Assembly (NCBI RefSeq): GCF_010993965.1
Contig: NZ_WIXM01000011.1
Coordinates: 40,560-104,559, forward strand
DNA from: Gracilibacillus sp. YIM 98692
GTDB taxonomy: Bacteria > Bacillota > Bacilli > Bacillales > Amphibacillaceae
Direction of reading: 5' to 3'
DNA: 64,000 nucleotides
Position 1 is the first letter of the stretch. Each line of letters starts with the position of its first letter. The notes below the pieces were generated by a model. That model was given only the letters and a program-made list of their open reading frames with translations. It was not told the DNA's origin and made no database searches. A program made the translations under genes and the position numbers. Below are positions 6,579 through 14,113 of the stretch, one piece after another.

Positions 6579-7193
6579 TTGGCTGATTATACTGGAATGA
6601 AATTAACGGACAATGGTCGGGGTCTACAAGCTAAAGCCGAAGCTGGTGAAACTCTTACCTTTAATAAAGTGAAAATTGGGGATGGAGAATTAGTGGATGG
6701 AGATAGCTATGAAACTCGAAACGATCTCGTTAACCCTTTACTAGATTTAAACATTTCTGTTGTCCAAGCTGAAGAGGATGGTACGTGTCTGATTCGTTCC
6801 AACATGACCAATGAGGGTGTAAATGAAGGATTCTATGTAAAGGAAGTGGGTATCTTTGCTCAAGATCCTGATATTGGTGAAATTCTTTACGCCTTTTCTA
6901 CAGCCGTCGTAACGGACTATTTACCACCAGAGGGTGGAGCGACAGTTGTAAACAATCAGTTTGATACGATGGTTGTCATAGGAAATGCCGATAGCATCAC
7001 AGCAGATATCTCTAACACTGGTTTTGTCACACAGGATGATTTTGATGATCACAAAAATGAATTTGATGCACATAAGTCCGATGATACGAACCCACATAAC
7101 GTGACCGCATCGCAAGCAGGAGCGTACACCAAAAGTGAAGTGGACAGTATAACTACGGACTTAGAGATATTTTCAATGTGGGGAGGGTTATAA
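6579..7193 (+). CDS. Tail fibre protein, N-terminal DUF3751-type
   Basis: This 204-residue protein resembles the N-terminal, baseplate-attaching part of tail fibres that normally follows tail protein I: TGMKLTDNGRGLQAKAEAG, KVKIGDGEL, and VKEVGIFAQDPDIGEILYAF. The C-terminal part holds a fibre-type linker, NPHNVTASQAGAYTKSEVD. It starts with TTG at 6579 behind AGAAGGTG. The distal receptor-binding part must be encoded by another gene, because this one ends soon after the linker. The cassette lies between it and tail protein I. Confidence 0.8.
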   Translation: MADYTGMKLTDNGRGLQAKAEAGETLTFNKVKIGDGELVDGDSYETRNDLVNPLLDLNISVVQAEEDGTCLIRSNMTNEGVNEGFYVKEVGIFAQDPDIGEILYAFSTAVVTDYLPPEGGATVVNNQFDTMVVIGNADSITADISNTGFVTQDDFDDHKNEFDAHKSDDTNPHNVTASQAGAYTKSEVDSITTDLEIFSMWGGL

Positions 7194-7196
7194 CAC

Positions 7197-7529
7197 ATGG
7201 CTACTAATGAACGGTTATATCAAGGTCAACCCGGAACAACAGAAGAAACGTTGTATACCGTCGGAACAAATAACACTCATTCAAAGGTTCATAAGTTTCA
7301 AGTGACGGTAGCAAATGTAACCAATACGGATGCAACCTTCGATTTATCTATTGTGCCTAACGGAGGTTCAGCAGGAGATACAAACCGAATTGCGAAGGGT
7401 GTTGAAGTAGCTGGAAACAGTGTTGCGAATTTAACATTTAATCAAGTATTAGAAGCTAGCGATTTCCTCAGCGGTTTACAAGGAACAAGTGGAGCACTGA
7501 CGGTAACTATAAGCGGGGTGATTGAATAA
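7197..7529 (+). CDS. Phage structural-like protein, unknown
   Basis: This 110-residue, beta-rich protein without hydrophobic segments begins three bases after the fibre gene, with GGGAGG upstream. Patterns such as HKFQVTVANVTNTDATFDL and LTVTISGVIE suggest a beta-sandwich virion protein. It resembles in style the protein at 2161-2571. Its role in the tail tip or fibre is inferred from position. Confidence 0.65.
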   Translation: MATNERLYQGQPGTTEETLYTVGTNNTHSKVHKFQVTVANVTNTDATFDLSIVPNGGSAGDTNRIAKGVEVAGNSVANLTFNQVLEASDFLSGLQGTSGALTVTISGVIE

Positions 7530-8035
7530 TGAGTTTTGACGTTTTTCCGAAAAGTGGTGGTACGGGTTGGAGAAAATACGAGACGCTTGTACATGAAGAT
7601 ACTTATGAGGTAAACGACACCCTAACCTATGAAAATGTGTTCGAGGTAAATGGGGAGGGTTATATCACTACTATTTCGCTATGGAATGATACAAGCGATA
7701 ACGAAAACTTGGCACGAATAACCATAGATGGTGAGGTTGTTTATGAAACATCTCTTTCCAATATTAACTATACTTTTGGGTTGATAAATCAAAATGAAAT
7801 ACATGGAGGGGACAGCAACAGTTATAGCTATGTTAGGCAACCTACTAATAGAACTATACACTCAATAAGAGCCAATGAATATAGTTATCCTTTTATCGAA
7901 ACAGACCCATCCAATTCGAGTGCGGTTGTATTACCGAGAGAAATATTTTTTAAATCTTCTATAAAACTCGAAGTACAAACTGATTCTACAACTAGCAGGA
8001 GGTTCTACTATCGAATAGCAGGGGGGATTGTTTAA
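7529..8035 (+). CDS. Phage tail-region protein, unknown
   Basis: This 168-residue protein has a start that overlaps the previous stop by one base, and its stop overlaps the next start, so the genes are translationally coupled. It is predicted to be beta-rich, with many aromatic and polar residues (GEGYITTISLWNDTSDNENLARITIDGE). It is probably a fibre or distal tail component. No family is recognised. Confidence 0.6.
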   Translation: MSFDVFPKSGGTGWRKYETLVHEDTYEVNDTLTYENVFEVNGEGYITTISLWNDTSDNENLARITIDGEVVYETSLSNINYTFGLINQNEIHGGDSNSYSYVRQPTNRTIHSIRANEYSYPFIETDPSNSSAVVLPREIFFKSSIKLEVQTDSTTSRRFYYRIAGGIV

Positions 8036-8394
8036 TGTTTGAATATCAAAAAGAAAACGGAATACTTTACAAAATCCGCATAACCAAAAACGGCACAGTT
8101 GTTAAAGCGGCGACACCCGAATACTACACAAAAGTCTCAACCAATCAAACATCTATTCCAGCCGACGGGCAAACCGAAGCAACAATAACGGCAGAGATTT
8201 ACAATTACCTAGATGAACCGCAAACGGAATGGGAAGGCGATATTATATTCGAAGTAGAAGGTCAAGAACAAACCGTCTCCACAACGAACGGTCAAGCGGA
8301 GATCACCTTTTCTAGTGAAGAGCCAGGAGATTTTACAATTAAGACAAATGTACCTCAAATGTGTAACGGGGAGGTTGTGATCCATGCCACGTAA
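8035..8394 (+). CDS. Phage protein with an Ig-like domain
   Basis: This 119-residue protein contains a pattern typical of bacterial Ig-like (Big/invasin) domains: SIPADGQTEATITAEIYNY, then GDIIFEVEG and NGQAEITFSSEEPGDFTIKTN. Such domains decorate phage tails and fibres and may aid weak surface binding. It is coupled by overlap to both neighbours. Confidence 0.65.
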   Translation: MFEYQKENGILYKIRITKNGTVVKAATPEYYTKVSTNQTSIPADGQTEATITAEIYNYLDEPQTEWEGDIIFEVEGQEQTVSTTNGQAEITFSSEEPGDFTIKTNVPQMCNGEVVIHAT

Positions 8395-8560
8395 AGAAAG
8401 GCCAATCGTAAACAGACTGAATAACGGTAATAAAAAAGGATTTAAAGTGGAGAAGTCGGAAAGGAAGAAGAGGCTAGAAGCGGTTAAAGGCAAGGACAAT
8501 CCAACCAATCGAGATATTGCAGATTTATTAGAAGAAGTATTGGAGCGCTTAGACACCTAA
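8384..8560 (+). CDS. Small basic phage protein
   Basis: This 58-residue protein starts inside the end of the previous gene, with GGGGAGG upstream. The N-terminal two-thirds are lysine- and arginine-rich; the C terminus (NPTNRDIADLLEEVLERL) is an amphipathic helix. It precedes the holin gene. Function unknown. Confidence 0.55.
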   Translation: MPRKERPIVNRLNNGNKKGFKVEKSERKKRLEAVKGKDNPTNRDIADLLEEVLERLDT

Positions 8561-8578
8561 CCAGGTGTTATTTTTTAT
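8553..8578 (+). terminator. Terminator before the lysis genes
   Basis: The ACACCT / AGGTGT stem with an AACC loop is followed by a T-rich run. It may attenuate transcription into the lysis genes. Confidence 0.6.
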
Positions 8579-8602
8579 GCTAAAAATTAAGGAGGCTAAT
8601 GC

Positions 8603-9049
8603 ATGGAGATGGTTATTAACCAAGCGAAGGCAGCTACAGCAGTAGTTGCTTTTATTTTTTCTTATTTGTTCGGGGGTTGGTCACAATTGCTGATAGCGTT
8701 GCTTATCTTTATTACATTTGACTATATAACAGGGTTGGTTGCAGCCGGACGTGAGGGAAAAGTTAAAAGTAAAGTTGGGCTGTACGGAATTACAAAAAAA
8801 GTCTTAATCTTTGGTATTGTGGCTATTGCTGGAATGCTGGATAAAGTTTATCTTGAACAATTTGGCGAGTCATTGGTTATTGGAGAATGGGAGCTAAGCG
8901 TAATGAGCGCAACCATTCTTTATTATTTAGTCAATGAATTTATTAGCATTAGCGAGAATCTAGGAAGAATAGGCATGCCAATTCCAACTCCATTGAAACG
9001 TGCGATTGAAATTTTCAAAGATGAATCTTATGAAAAGGGTGGTAAATGA
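8603..9049 (+). CDS. Phage holin (Cp-1/TcdE-like family)
   Basis: This 148-residue membrane protein has hydrophobic segments at about 9-30, 31-52, 74-92 and 105-120. The motif FITFDYITGLVAAGREGKVKS is characteristic of the phage holin 4 / toxin-secretion holin family. Holins permeabilise the membrane so that the endolysin can act. It directly precedes and overlaps the endolysin gene. RBS AAGGAGG. Confidence 0.88.
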   Translation: MEMVINQAKAATAVVAFIFSYLFGGWSQLLIALLIFITFDYITGLVAAGREGKVKSKVGLYGITKKVLIFGIVAIAGMLDKVYLEQFGESLVIGEWELSVMSATILYYLVNEFISISENLGRIGMPIPTPLKRAIEIFKDESYEKGGK

Positions 9050-10053
9050 TGAGTATAGAAGAAATCATTTGCATTGACCCTGGACATGGCGGAAAAGATC
9101 ATGGCGGTGGCTCCAACGATCAATTTAAAGAAAAAGAGATGGTACTTCAAATATCCAAAGAGCAAAAGAAGCATTTTGAGAGAAATGGTATCACTGTGGT
9201 GTTAACACGTAGTAATGATGAGTATTTAGATTCTTATGAACGTACTTTACGTGTAAAAAGAAGCCAAGCAAATTATTGCATATCAAACCACATTAACGCT
9301 TTTAATGGTAAAGCAAATGGTGCTGAAACTATCCACTCAATTGCTACAAACGGTAAGCTCGCAGAAGGAATCTTAAAAACGTTAGTAAATGAGGGTGCAT
9401 CATACAGAAGGTTCTTTTCTAAAAGTGGAAAGAGCGGAAAAGACTATTACTTCATGCACCGAATGACAGGCCATGTTAAAACAATCATTGTGGAATACGG
9501 TTTTGCTGATAACAAAGAAGACACCGATAAAATCATCAATGATTGGAAAAAGTATGCGGAAGCTGTAGCTAGATACTATATCGAGAATGTATTTGATAAG
9601 ACGTACATTCCTGAAAAAGAAATAGCTTCACACAACGTAAAAAACTTACCAAAAGTAAGATCATTCTCTAAGTATCCACGTTTAGTGAAGATTACAGAAG
9701 ATGTGAATGCTTATGAACACCCCAACCTCTCCAAATACAGCAAAATGTTAAGAGAAGGAACCAAATTAAAAGTATACGGAGAAGGAGAAAATGGAGTATG
9801 GGCTGCAGGTGGCGGTCTCTTCTTCTCTAAAAAATATGCGGTAGAAATACCACAAACGATACGCACAGGCGGTTTAACTTCATCTAACGTGGATGAAATG
9901 GAAAACTATTTTAGAAAAAATAACTTAGAAGCAAGTGTACAATTTGTAGGAGAAGGGAAGAACCCTCATGTACTCGCTAAGATTAAAGGAGGTGATTACG
10001 AGAAGTTTTGCAAATGGTTAGACGAAAACAATTGGTGGTATAAAGTTATGTGA
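9046..10053 (+). CDS. Endolysin: N-acetylmuramoyl-L-alanine amidase
   Basis: This 335-residue endolysin has an Amidase_3 domain at about residues 6-195, with zinc ligands and catalytic residues visible as His14 (DPGHGG), Glu29, His82 (SNHINA) and Glu150 (VEYGF). After a linker, residues about 220-275 look like an SH3b-type wall-binding domain. The last 60 residues (ending DENNWWYKVM) look like a SPOR-like module. It cleaves the amide between MurNAc and L-Ala. It overlaps the holin gene and is followed by a terminator. Confidence 0.9.
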   Translation: MMSIEEIICIDPGHGGKDHGGGSNDQFKEKEMVLQISKEQKKHFERNGITVVLTRSNDEYLDSYERTLRVKRSQANYCISNHINAFNGKANGAETIHSIATNGKLAEGILKTLVNEGASYRRFFSKSGKSGKDYYFMHRMTGHVKTIIVEYGFADNKEDTDKIINDWKKYAEAVARYYIENVFDKTYIPEKEIASHNVKNLPKVRSFSKYPRLVKITEDVNAYEHPNLSKYSKMLREGTKLKVYGEGENGVWAAGGGLFFSKKYAVEIPQTIRTGGLTSSNVDEMENYFRKNNLEASVQFVGEGKNPHVLAKIKGGDYEKFCKWLDENNWWYKVM

Positions 10054-10102
10054 AATTTCAGTGAATGCAAACGATCGATTTATCTATAAGCGACAAAGGT
10101 TC

Positions 10103-10137
10103 GGGCCATGGTGTGGAAAGCCATGGCTCTTTTTTTG
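10103..10137 (+). terminator. Terminator of the late (lysis) operon
   Basis: A 7-bp GCCATGG / CCATGGC stem plus flanking pairs is followed by T8. It marks the end of the tail and lysis transcription unit. Confidence 0.75.
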
Positions 10138-10264
10138 TTTGAATAAGTTTAGTTTTATTTGATTATAATGTTAAGGATTAGTTGACAAAGGATGAAAAAT
10201 TATGGTAAAAGTTATTAAAGAACTATTATCTGATACTTTGAGAATAGGTAGGGAGGCTTATTCT

Positions 10265-10492
10265 ATGAAAACAGCAGAAATTAATGCCGTATATAGTGAA
10301 GAGTTAGAAGAATTCCTGGATTCTTTAGGCGTACTCGAAGAAATCAAAAATGGTGAAAAGAAATGTTATTTTTGTAATAGTATTGTGGATGTTAGTGATA
10401 TCCAAACGGTATTTCCTATGGATGATGATGTTCAAATCTGTTGCAATAAATCAAAGTGTAATGATGCCTTTAATAGAAAGGTAGAAAAGTAA
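10265..10492 (+). CDS. Small putative zinc-finger protein
   Basis: A 75-residue protein is read from the ATG at 10265 (AGGGAGG nine bases upstream); an in-frame ATG at 10202 is an alternative. The C-terminal half contains CYFC and CCNKSKC, a CxxC plus CCx4C arrangement that would suit a zinc knuckle. The N-terminal half is acidic and helical. It lies one base before a membrane protein gene, and the pair sits after the lysis terminator, a common place for moron genes. Function unknown. Confidence 0.6.
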   Translation: MKTAEINAVYSEELEEFLDSLGVLEEIKNGEKKCYFCNSIVDVSDIQTVFPMDDDVQICCNKSKCNDAFNRKVEK

Positions 10493-10493
10493 A

Positions 10494-11561
10494 ATGCAGG
10501 AGTTGATTAATCTCTTAAATTTCTTAGAAGACAAGGGAGTATTCTATATAATTCTCTGTGCTATTGTAGTGTTATTCATTATAAAACCCGACTGGGGAAA
10601 AAGAATAAGTTTAGTATTTGTTGCTTTATTTACTTTTTATAAATGGGCTCGAAAAGCAAATGTCTCAAGATCATTTGAATTTAAAATTTCTAATGTTACA
10701 ACTGAATTAAACAAAGAAATTGGGGAAGAAATTTTGCCAACAAATCCAAAAATCAAATGGGTAAAAAATACAACTAGAGAAGCATTTGTGAATGAGGGAA
10801 AAGTGGTGGTTAAATTAGACTATCATGATGATAGAAATAGAACATTTGCTTTAGCTACATCAAGCTATGTCAATAAAAGTTTGTTACCGGTTGCTAGAAG
10901 ATATATTCCTGAAGAAATAATGGAGAGTTGTAGCCTTTTGGTAACTAGAAGAATTATTACTGATAAAAATGAAGATTCATTAGAATTTTTTGTCACTGAC
11001 ATACTAAAAGAAGTATTCAAAGATAAACCAGAGATTGAAGAATTATATAATGAACTAACCGATCTGGATAATAACGCTATGTTTTTACAGATTTTAATTC
11101 CAGAATTATGGAAAATGGGAAAAAGAATTTATCCAAACAATATAAAAAAGGCAATAGTTGAAGATGAAATTGAAAAGCTTATTAAATTTTTACATGCAAT
11201 TGCGACTAAAAAATATGATCAGATTGCTAAATTGAACTTAGATTCAAACCTTTTTAAGTTGAGAGTCATATTAGTTGGAAAAATGGAAACTCTTCATGGC
11301 AAAGGTATTGATCCATACATATTTAGAATTAATGAAGGTATCAACAATGGTTATAAAAGTATTTATTTGTTAGGTTATGAGAGAAAAACTGGATTTCTAA
11401 AAGAGATAAAAAAACGCTTTGAAGATCATGAGAAGATTCAACATATTAAAATTAGAGAAGGTAATGTAATAAACTCTAACTTTGATAATATGAAATGTAT
11501 TTGTATTGGTTTGACAATCAAAGAACATTTTGAGGTTGAGGAAAAAACTGAGGCATCATAG
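10494..11561 (+). CDS. Membrane-anchored protein of unknown function (possible moron/defence effector)
   Basis: This 355-residue protein has two closely spaced hydrophobic segments near the N terminus (about 14-31 and 37-48, with PDWGKR between). About 300 soluble residues follow, mixed alpha/beta and rich in Lys, Glu and Ile. The C-terminal part (YKSIYLLGYERKTGFLKEI, then KCICIGLTIKEHFEVEE) looks like a folded sensor or enzyme domain, but I recognise no catalytic motif. It is very AT-rich, unlike the tail genes, which suggests separate acquisition. It is coupled to the zinc-finger gene. A defence role is only an inference from position and layout. Confidence 0.6.
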   Translation: MQELINLLNFLEDKGVFYIILCAIVVLFIIKPDWGKRISLVFVALFTFYKWARKANVSRSFEFKISNVTTELNKEIGEEILPTNPKIKWVKNTTREAFVNEGKVVVKLDYHDDRNRTFALATSSYVNKSLLPVARRYIPEEIMESCSLLVTRRIITDKNEDSLEFFVTDILKEVFKDKPEIEELYNELTDLDNNAMFLQILIPELWKMGKRIYPNNIKKAIVEDEIEKLIKFLHAIATKKYDQIAKLNLDSNLFKLRVILVGKMETLHGKGIDPYIFRINEGINNGYKSIYLLGYERKTGFLKEIKKRFEDHEKIQHIKIREGNVINSNFDNMKCICIGLTIKEHFEVEEKTEAS

Positions 11562-11578
11562 TACGTTGTAATATTTTT

Positions 11579-11614
11579 AGGAAAAACCCATCACTAATTA
11601 GTGGTGGGTTTTCC
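11579..11614 (+). terminator. Terminator of the zinc-finger/membrane pair
   Basis: A long stem GGAAAAACCCATCACT / AGTGGTGGGTTTTCC closes on an AATT loop. It has a T-run only within the stem arm, but this is a strong structure right after the gene. Confidence 0.65.
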
Positions 11615-11629
11615 ATTAAATAACAAATG

Positions 11630-11716
11630 TGCTATAATATTTTGAAAGGGAGTGCCCCTCCCTGATATTTCCTTACCAACACTACATATTGGAGACCCTG
11701 CAAAGTGTTGGTAAGG
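11630..11716 (+). ncRNA. Candidate small structured RNA
   Basis: An extended -10 (TGC TATAAT, 11630-11638) precedes a stretch with no open frame but two hairpins: AGGGAG..CTCCCT (about 11647-11663) and a perfect 13-bp stem CCTTACCAACACT / AGTGTTGGTAAGG (11671-11683 with 11704-11716). No T-run follows the second hairpin. It lies between a terminator and the 3' end of the convergent YolD gene. It could be a small RNA or a cis element; identity unknown. Confidence 0.35.
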
Positions 11717-11717
11717 A

Positions 11718-12059
11718 TTATTGTATAGATATATCTACAACATTTTTAATCTTAATAAAGTCAATCCCATCTGACGCATCCACTTCTATTCGACCTTCTA
11801 CAGCTTTCAAAATAAAGCCTTCCACAGTATGCATTCTTTTGTTGTGATGAAAAACAACATCTACTTTCTTATCAAACTCCATAGCTTCTTGCATCGTTCG
11901 TTCCATTTCTTCTAGCTGATCCTCAGACAGTATAGGTTTCTTTACATCCTTTTTCGCTTCCAAATGTTGATTAATAACTTCCTTATGCTCAGGTAACATC
12001 ATCCGACTCGATTCCCACAACAAATTAGATCCATGTGTAAGTTTGTTAGCTTTCATCAT
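11718..12059 (-). CDS. YolD-like protein, SOS-regulated
   Basis: This 113-residue YolD-family protein carries the conserved NKLTHGSNLLWESSRMMLPEH N-terminal region and a C-terminal beta part ending VDISIQ. YolD-like proteins are commonly encoded with Y-family polymerases and are damage-induced in Bacillus; the biochemical role is not settled. The start is the ATG at 12059, six bases after AGGAGG. A LexA box sits between the promoter and the start. No polymerase gene is adjacent here. Confidence 0.85.
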   Translation of the reverse strand: MMKANKLTHGSNLLWESSRMMLPEHKEVINQHLEAKKDVKKPILSEDQLEEMERTMQEAMEFDKKVDVVFHHNKRMHTVEGFILKAVEGRIEVDASDGIDFIKIKNVVDISIQ

Positions 12060-12076
12060 TTTTAACCTCCTGTACA

Positions 12077-12119
12077 GAACGTTTGTTCTTATTATATGCA
12101 AATGAGGATAAAATAACAA
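12077..12119 (-). promoter_or_regulatory. Promoter with LexA (DinR) box for the YolD gene
   Basis: GAAC-N4-GTTC at 12077-12088 matches the Bacillus LexA consensus core. On the minus strand it lies just downstream of TATAAT (12091-12096), with TTGTTA (12114-12119) 17 bases further up. LexA bound here would block initiation, giving DNA-damage induction. Confidence 0.75.
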
Positions 12120-12202
12120 CCGCAAGTACGTAAAGAAATCTTAACAAGGAAATAATTAGTAAATGTCGAATAAAATTATCGAAGTCAAAAAGAGGGAGGT
12201 GT

Positions 12203-12451
12203 ATGATGAGAAATCGAGAGTTTGATAAACGATTTAGTCTAGTATCAATGAAAGATAAGGAGTCAAGAAGAATTGTAGTGAAAGTATACGATCATTTACA
12301 TGGCCGTTCGTTTGTTTATTACGAAAATGAGATCAAGAACATACCTGAAAAAATGTCAGATTTAAAACACTACATAGAATCTCACTGGGAGGATATTAAA
12401 AAAGGGATCCATGAAGTAGATCATTTTAATCAATTTGGAGCGATTGATTAG
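12203..12451 (+). CDS. Small phage protein, unknown function
   Basis: This 82-residue protein has a good GGGAGGTG site. It mixes basic and acidic residues (FDKRFSLVSMKDKESRRIVVKVYDH) without hydrophobic segments, and the C-terminal half is probably helical. No family is recognised. It is a single-gene unit closed by a strong terminator, on the strand opposite to its two neighbours (YolD and XRE). Confidence 0.6.
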   Translation: MMRNREFDKRFSLVSMKDKESRRIVVKVYDHLHGRSFVYYENEIKNIPEKMSDLKHYIESHWEDIKKGIHEVDHFNQFGAID

Positions 12452-12476
12452 GTGTGTATTTTTGAAAGGTGTGATT

Positions 12477-12509
12477 AGAGCAAAGTCTAAAACCTTTGCT
12501 CTTTTTTTA
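12477..12509. terminator. Bidirectional terminator
   Basis: The perfect 9-bp AGAGCAAAG / CTTTGCTCT stem followed by T7 lies between the plus-strand small gene and the minus-strand XRE gene, which ends at its edge. Confidence 0.8.
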
Positions 12510-12719
12510 TTTCTCTTCATTTTCTCCTCTTTCATAAAGATCATCTACTTTGCACTCCAAAACTTCAGCTAAATCAAACAAATAATTAGCCTTTGGGTAT
12601 GCTTCTCCCCTTTCCCAAGCGCTAAGTGATTGAGTAGATACATGAATTTTATTTGCTATGTAATTTTGCCTCTGTCCTTTCTCTCTTCTTATATCCCCTA
12701 TTCTCGGATTCCAATTCAC
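12507..12719 (-). CDS. XRE-family transcriptional regulator
   Basis: This 70-residue, single-domain helix-turn-helix protein has RREKGQRQNYIANKIHVSTQ followed by the recognition helix SLSAWERGEAYPKANYLFDL and the C-terminal LAEVLECKVDDLYER typical of Cro/CI proteins. It is divergent from the operon starting at 13053, and the 330-base gap between them contains clustered ATTCGT repeats. It may regulate that operon. Confidence 0.85.
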   Translation of the reverse strand: MNWNPRIGDIRREKGQRQNYIANKIHVSTQSLSAWERGEAYPKANYLFDLAEVLECKVDDLYERGENEEK

Positions 12720-12973
12720 TACATAAACTCCTTTTCAAAATAACTTATTATTAATATTCAATTTCATTCTTTAAAATTCCTCTTTTTTAAAAAATAAATC
12801 ATTTATGTATTTTTATTAAAGTTTTCTTTAATAGACAGGCATCATTTATGTTATTCGCCCATACAATTTAGTAAATTCAATCACTTCATTTGCTATCGTA
12901 TTTTTGTTCTTTCATATGCACAAGAAATTACAGCTTGTTTATTACTTATTAAATACTGATATAACAACATCGG

Positions 12974-13033
12974 AATATTCGTTTTGTGATTCGTATCTAG
13001 AATATTCGTGTGTATATTCGTTTGTATATGCGA
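12974..13033 (+). repeat. Cluster of five ATTCGT-type repeats upstream of the small-protein operon
   Basis: AATATTCGT, GATTCGT, AATATTCGT, ATATTCGT and ATATGCGA occur at 12974, 12988, 13001, 13014 and 13026, close to a 13-base period. They lie in a 333-base gap (12720-13052) with no gene of its own. They could be operators for the divergent XRE protein or iteron-like sites for the replication-relaxation protein encoded 2 kb downstream. Confidence 0.5.
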
Positions 13034-13052
13034 AACGAAAGGAGGGCCGGGA

Positions 13053-13310
13053 ATGAGGTTTCTGGAATCCGTTTTTAGTGGAATTAACAATGCGAAGCGC
13101 GAGCAGCGAGAGGATTCTCAATACGAAAGATTAGAAGATACACCGTTTTTATATTCATCTGAAGAATTGAGAGAATTATCAAAAAGTGCTAATAAAGATC
13201 AGAAAGCTAGTATTTACCGCCATATGGTTGATTTTGATGTTCACGATGATGAAGAGTTAACTGGTTATTACGATTTATCCAGAGATCTGTGGGATGATTT
13301 TTCTAAATAG
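13053..13310 (+). CDS. Small acidic phage/plasmid protein
   Basis: This 85-residue protein is read from the ATG at 13053, seven bases after AAAGGAGG; an earlier in-frame ATG has no such site. The sequence is charged and helical (LYSSEELRELSKSANKDQKAS), with an acidic C terminus (DVHDDEELTGYYDLSRDLWDDF). It heads a compact operon that runs to the FtsK-like and replication-relaxation genes. No family is recognised. Confidence 0.65.
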   Translation: MRFLESVFSGINNAKREQREDSQYERLEDTPFLYSSEELRELSKSANKDQKASIYRHMVDFDVHDDEELTGYYDLSRDLWDDFSK

Positions 13311-13321
13311 GCGGGGTGTTG

Positions 13322-13555
13322 ATGAGATATAAAATGAGTGATTTACCAAAGTGTGTAAAATGCGGAGATCCTTTTGATCCTGATTTTGAAATTGTTTGTA
13401 GCAATTGTGGTTCACATATGATGAATGTTAATTTTAACGACCCCGAAAGTGTTGAAGAATTCGCTGAAATGAATTTATTTAATGAAACGGTCGATTGTAG
13501 TGATTGTGGGACGACATTTAGATTTGGAATCCATGAATGGGATGATGAAGAATGA
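13322..13555 (+). CDS. Small zinc-ribbon protein
   Basis: This 77-residue protein contains three cysteine pairs: CVKC, CSNC and CSDC. At least one zinc ribbon is likely. The C terminus is acidic (GIHEWDDEE). The ATG at 13322 is chosen over an upstream GTG because of its distance from the GGCGGGG site. It is the second gene of the small-protein operon; function unknown, perhaps nucleic-acid or protein binding. Confidence 0.6.
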   Translation: MRYKMSDLPKCVKCGDPFDPDFEIVCSNCGSHMMNVNFNDPESVEEFAEMNLFNETVDCSDCGTTFRFGIHEWDDEE

Positions 13556-13581
13556 AATTTGAGGAAGGAGAGTGAAATTCC

Positions 13582-13779
13582 ATGAATATTAGAAAGGCTT
13601 TAGATAATGCAGGATACTTTGATGCAGAAGCGACAGAAGAAAACATGATTGATTGTTTCTTGGATTATGTAGATTGTGATGCTTTCCGTGGTTTATCGTA
13701 TGAAGAAACAAAGGATGATATAGAAGAAGGGTGGATCACTGTAGATGATATCGTGTACAACATGAGGAGGTTAAGATAA
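13582..13779 (+). CDS. Small acidic protein, unknown function
   Basis: This 65-residue protein is rich in Asp and Glu (ATEENMIDCFLDYVDCDAF) and predicted helical. AAGGAGAG lies upstream of its ATG. Its stop overlaps the next start by one base. No family is recognised. Confidence 0.6.
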   Translation: MNIRKALDNAGYFDAEATEENMIDCFLDYVDCDAFRGLSYEETKDDIEEGWITVDDIVYNMRRLR

Positions 13780-13943
13780 TGATAACTATTTACGGTGCGG
13801 TCTGCATGGTTTTTGGATTTATCGCAATGGACTTTTACCATGATCGTATTAAACCACAACAACAGGAAGAGGAAAAAGAAGAAGTGGTAGAGGTTACAAC
13901 GAATACAGACAATGTTGTTCCATTTAGGAGGAATTTAAAATGA
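13779..13943 (+). CDS. Small membrane protein
   Basis: This 54-residue protein starts at the ATG that overlaps the previous stop. One hydrophobic segment (about 3-17, AVCMVFGFIAMDFY) is followed by an acidic cytoplasmic-looking tail (QQQEEEKEEVVEV). It overlaps the next gene by four bases. Such single-pass peptides are common near FtsK/HerA-like genes in Bacillus elements, but its role is unknown. Confidence 0.5.
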   Translation: MITIYGAVCMVFGFIAMDFYHDRIKPQQQEEEKEEVVEVTTNTDNVVPFRRNLK

Positions 13944-14113
13944 GATTTGATGAAATGAATAGAAGAATGTTGGATAGGATTAAAGAAGAATTAAAAGAAA
14001 AGAAAATTGTTTATGAATATGATTTTCAAAATATAGCTTTCATTATCAACGGTAATATGTTTGAAGAAAAAGAATATTTGGACAGTTACCTTGCGGAACA
14101 GGAGGTTATATAG
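13940..14113 (+). CDS. Small phage protein, unknown function
   Basis: This 57-residue protein has a strong TAGGAGG site inside the previous gene. The sequence is charged (MNRRMLDRIKEELKEKK) with a short beta-like middle (YDFQNIAFIINGN). It ends immediately before the FtsK-like start, so the two are coupled. Confidence 0.55.
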   Translation: MRFDEMNRRMLDRIKEELKEKKIVYEYDFQNIAFIINGNMFEEKEYLDSYLAEQEVI

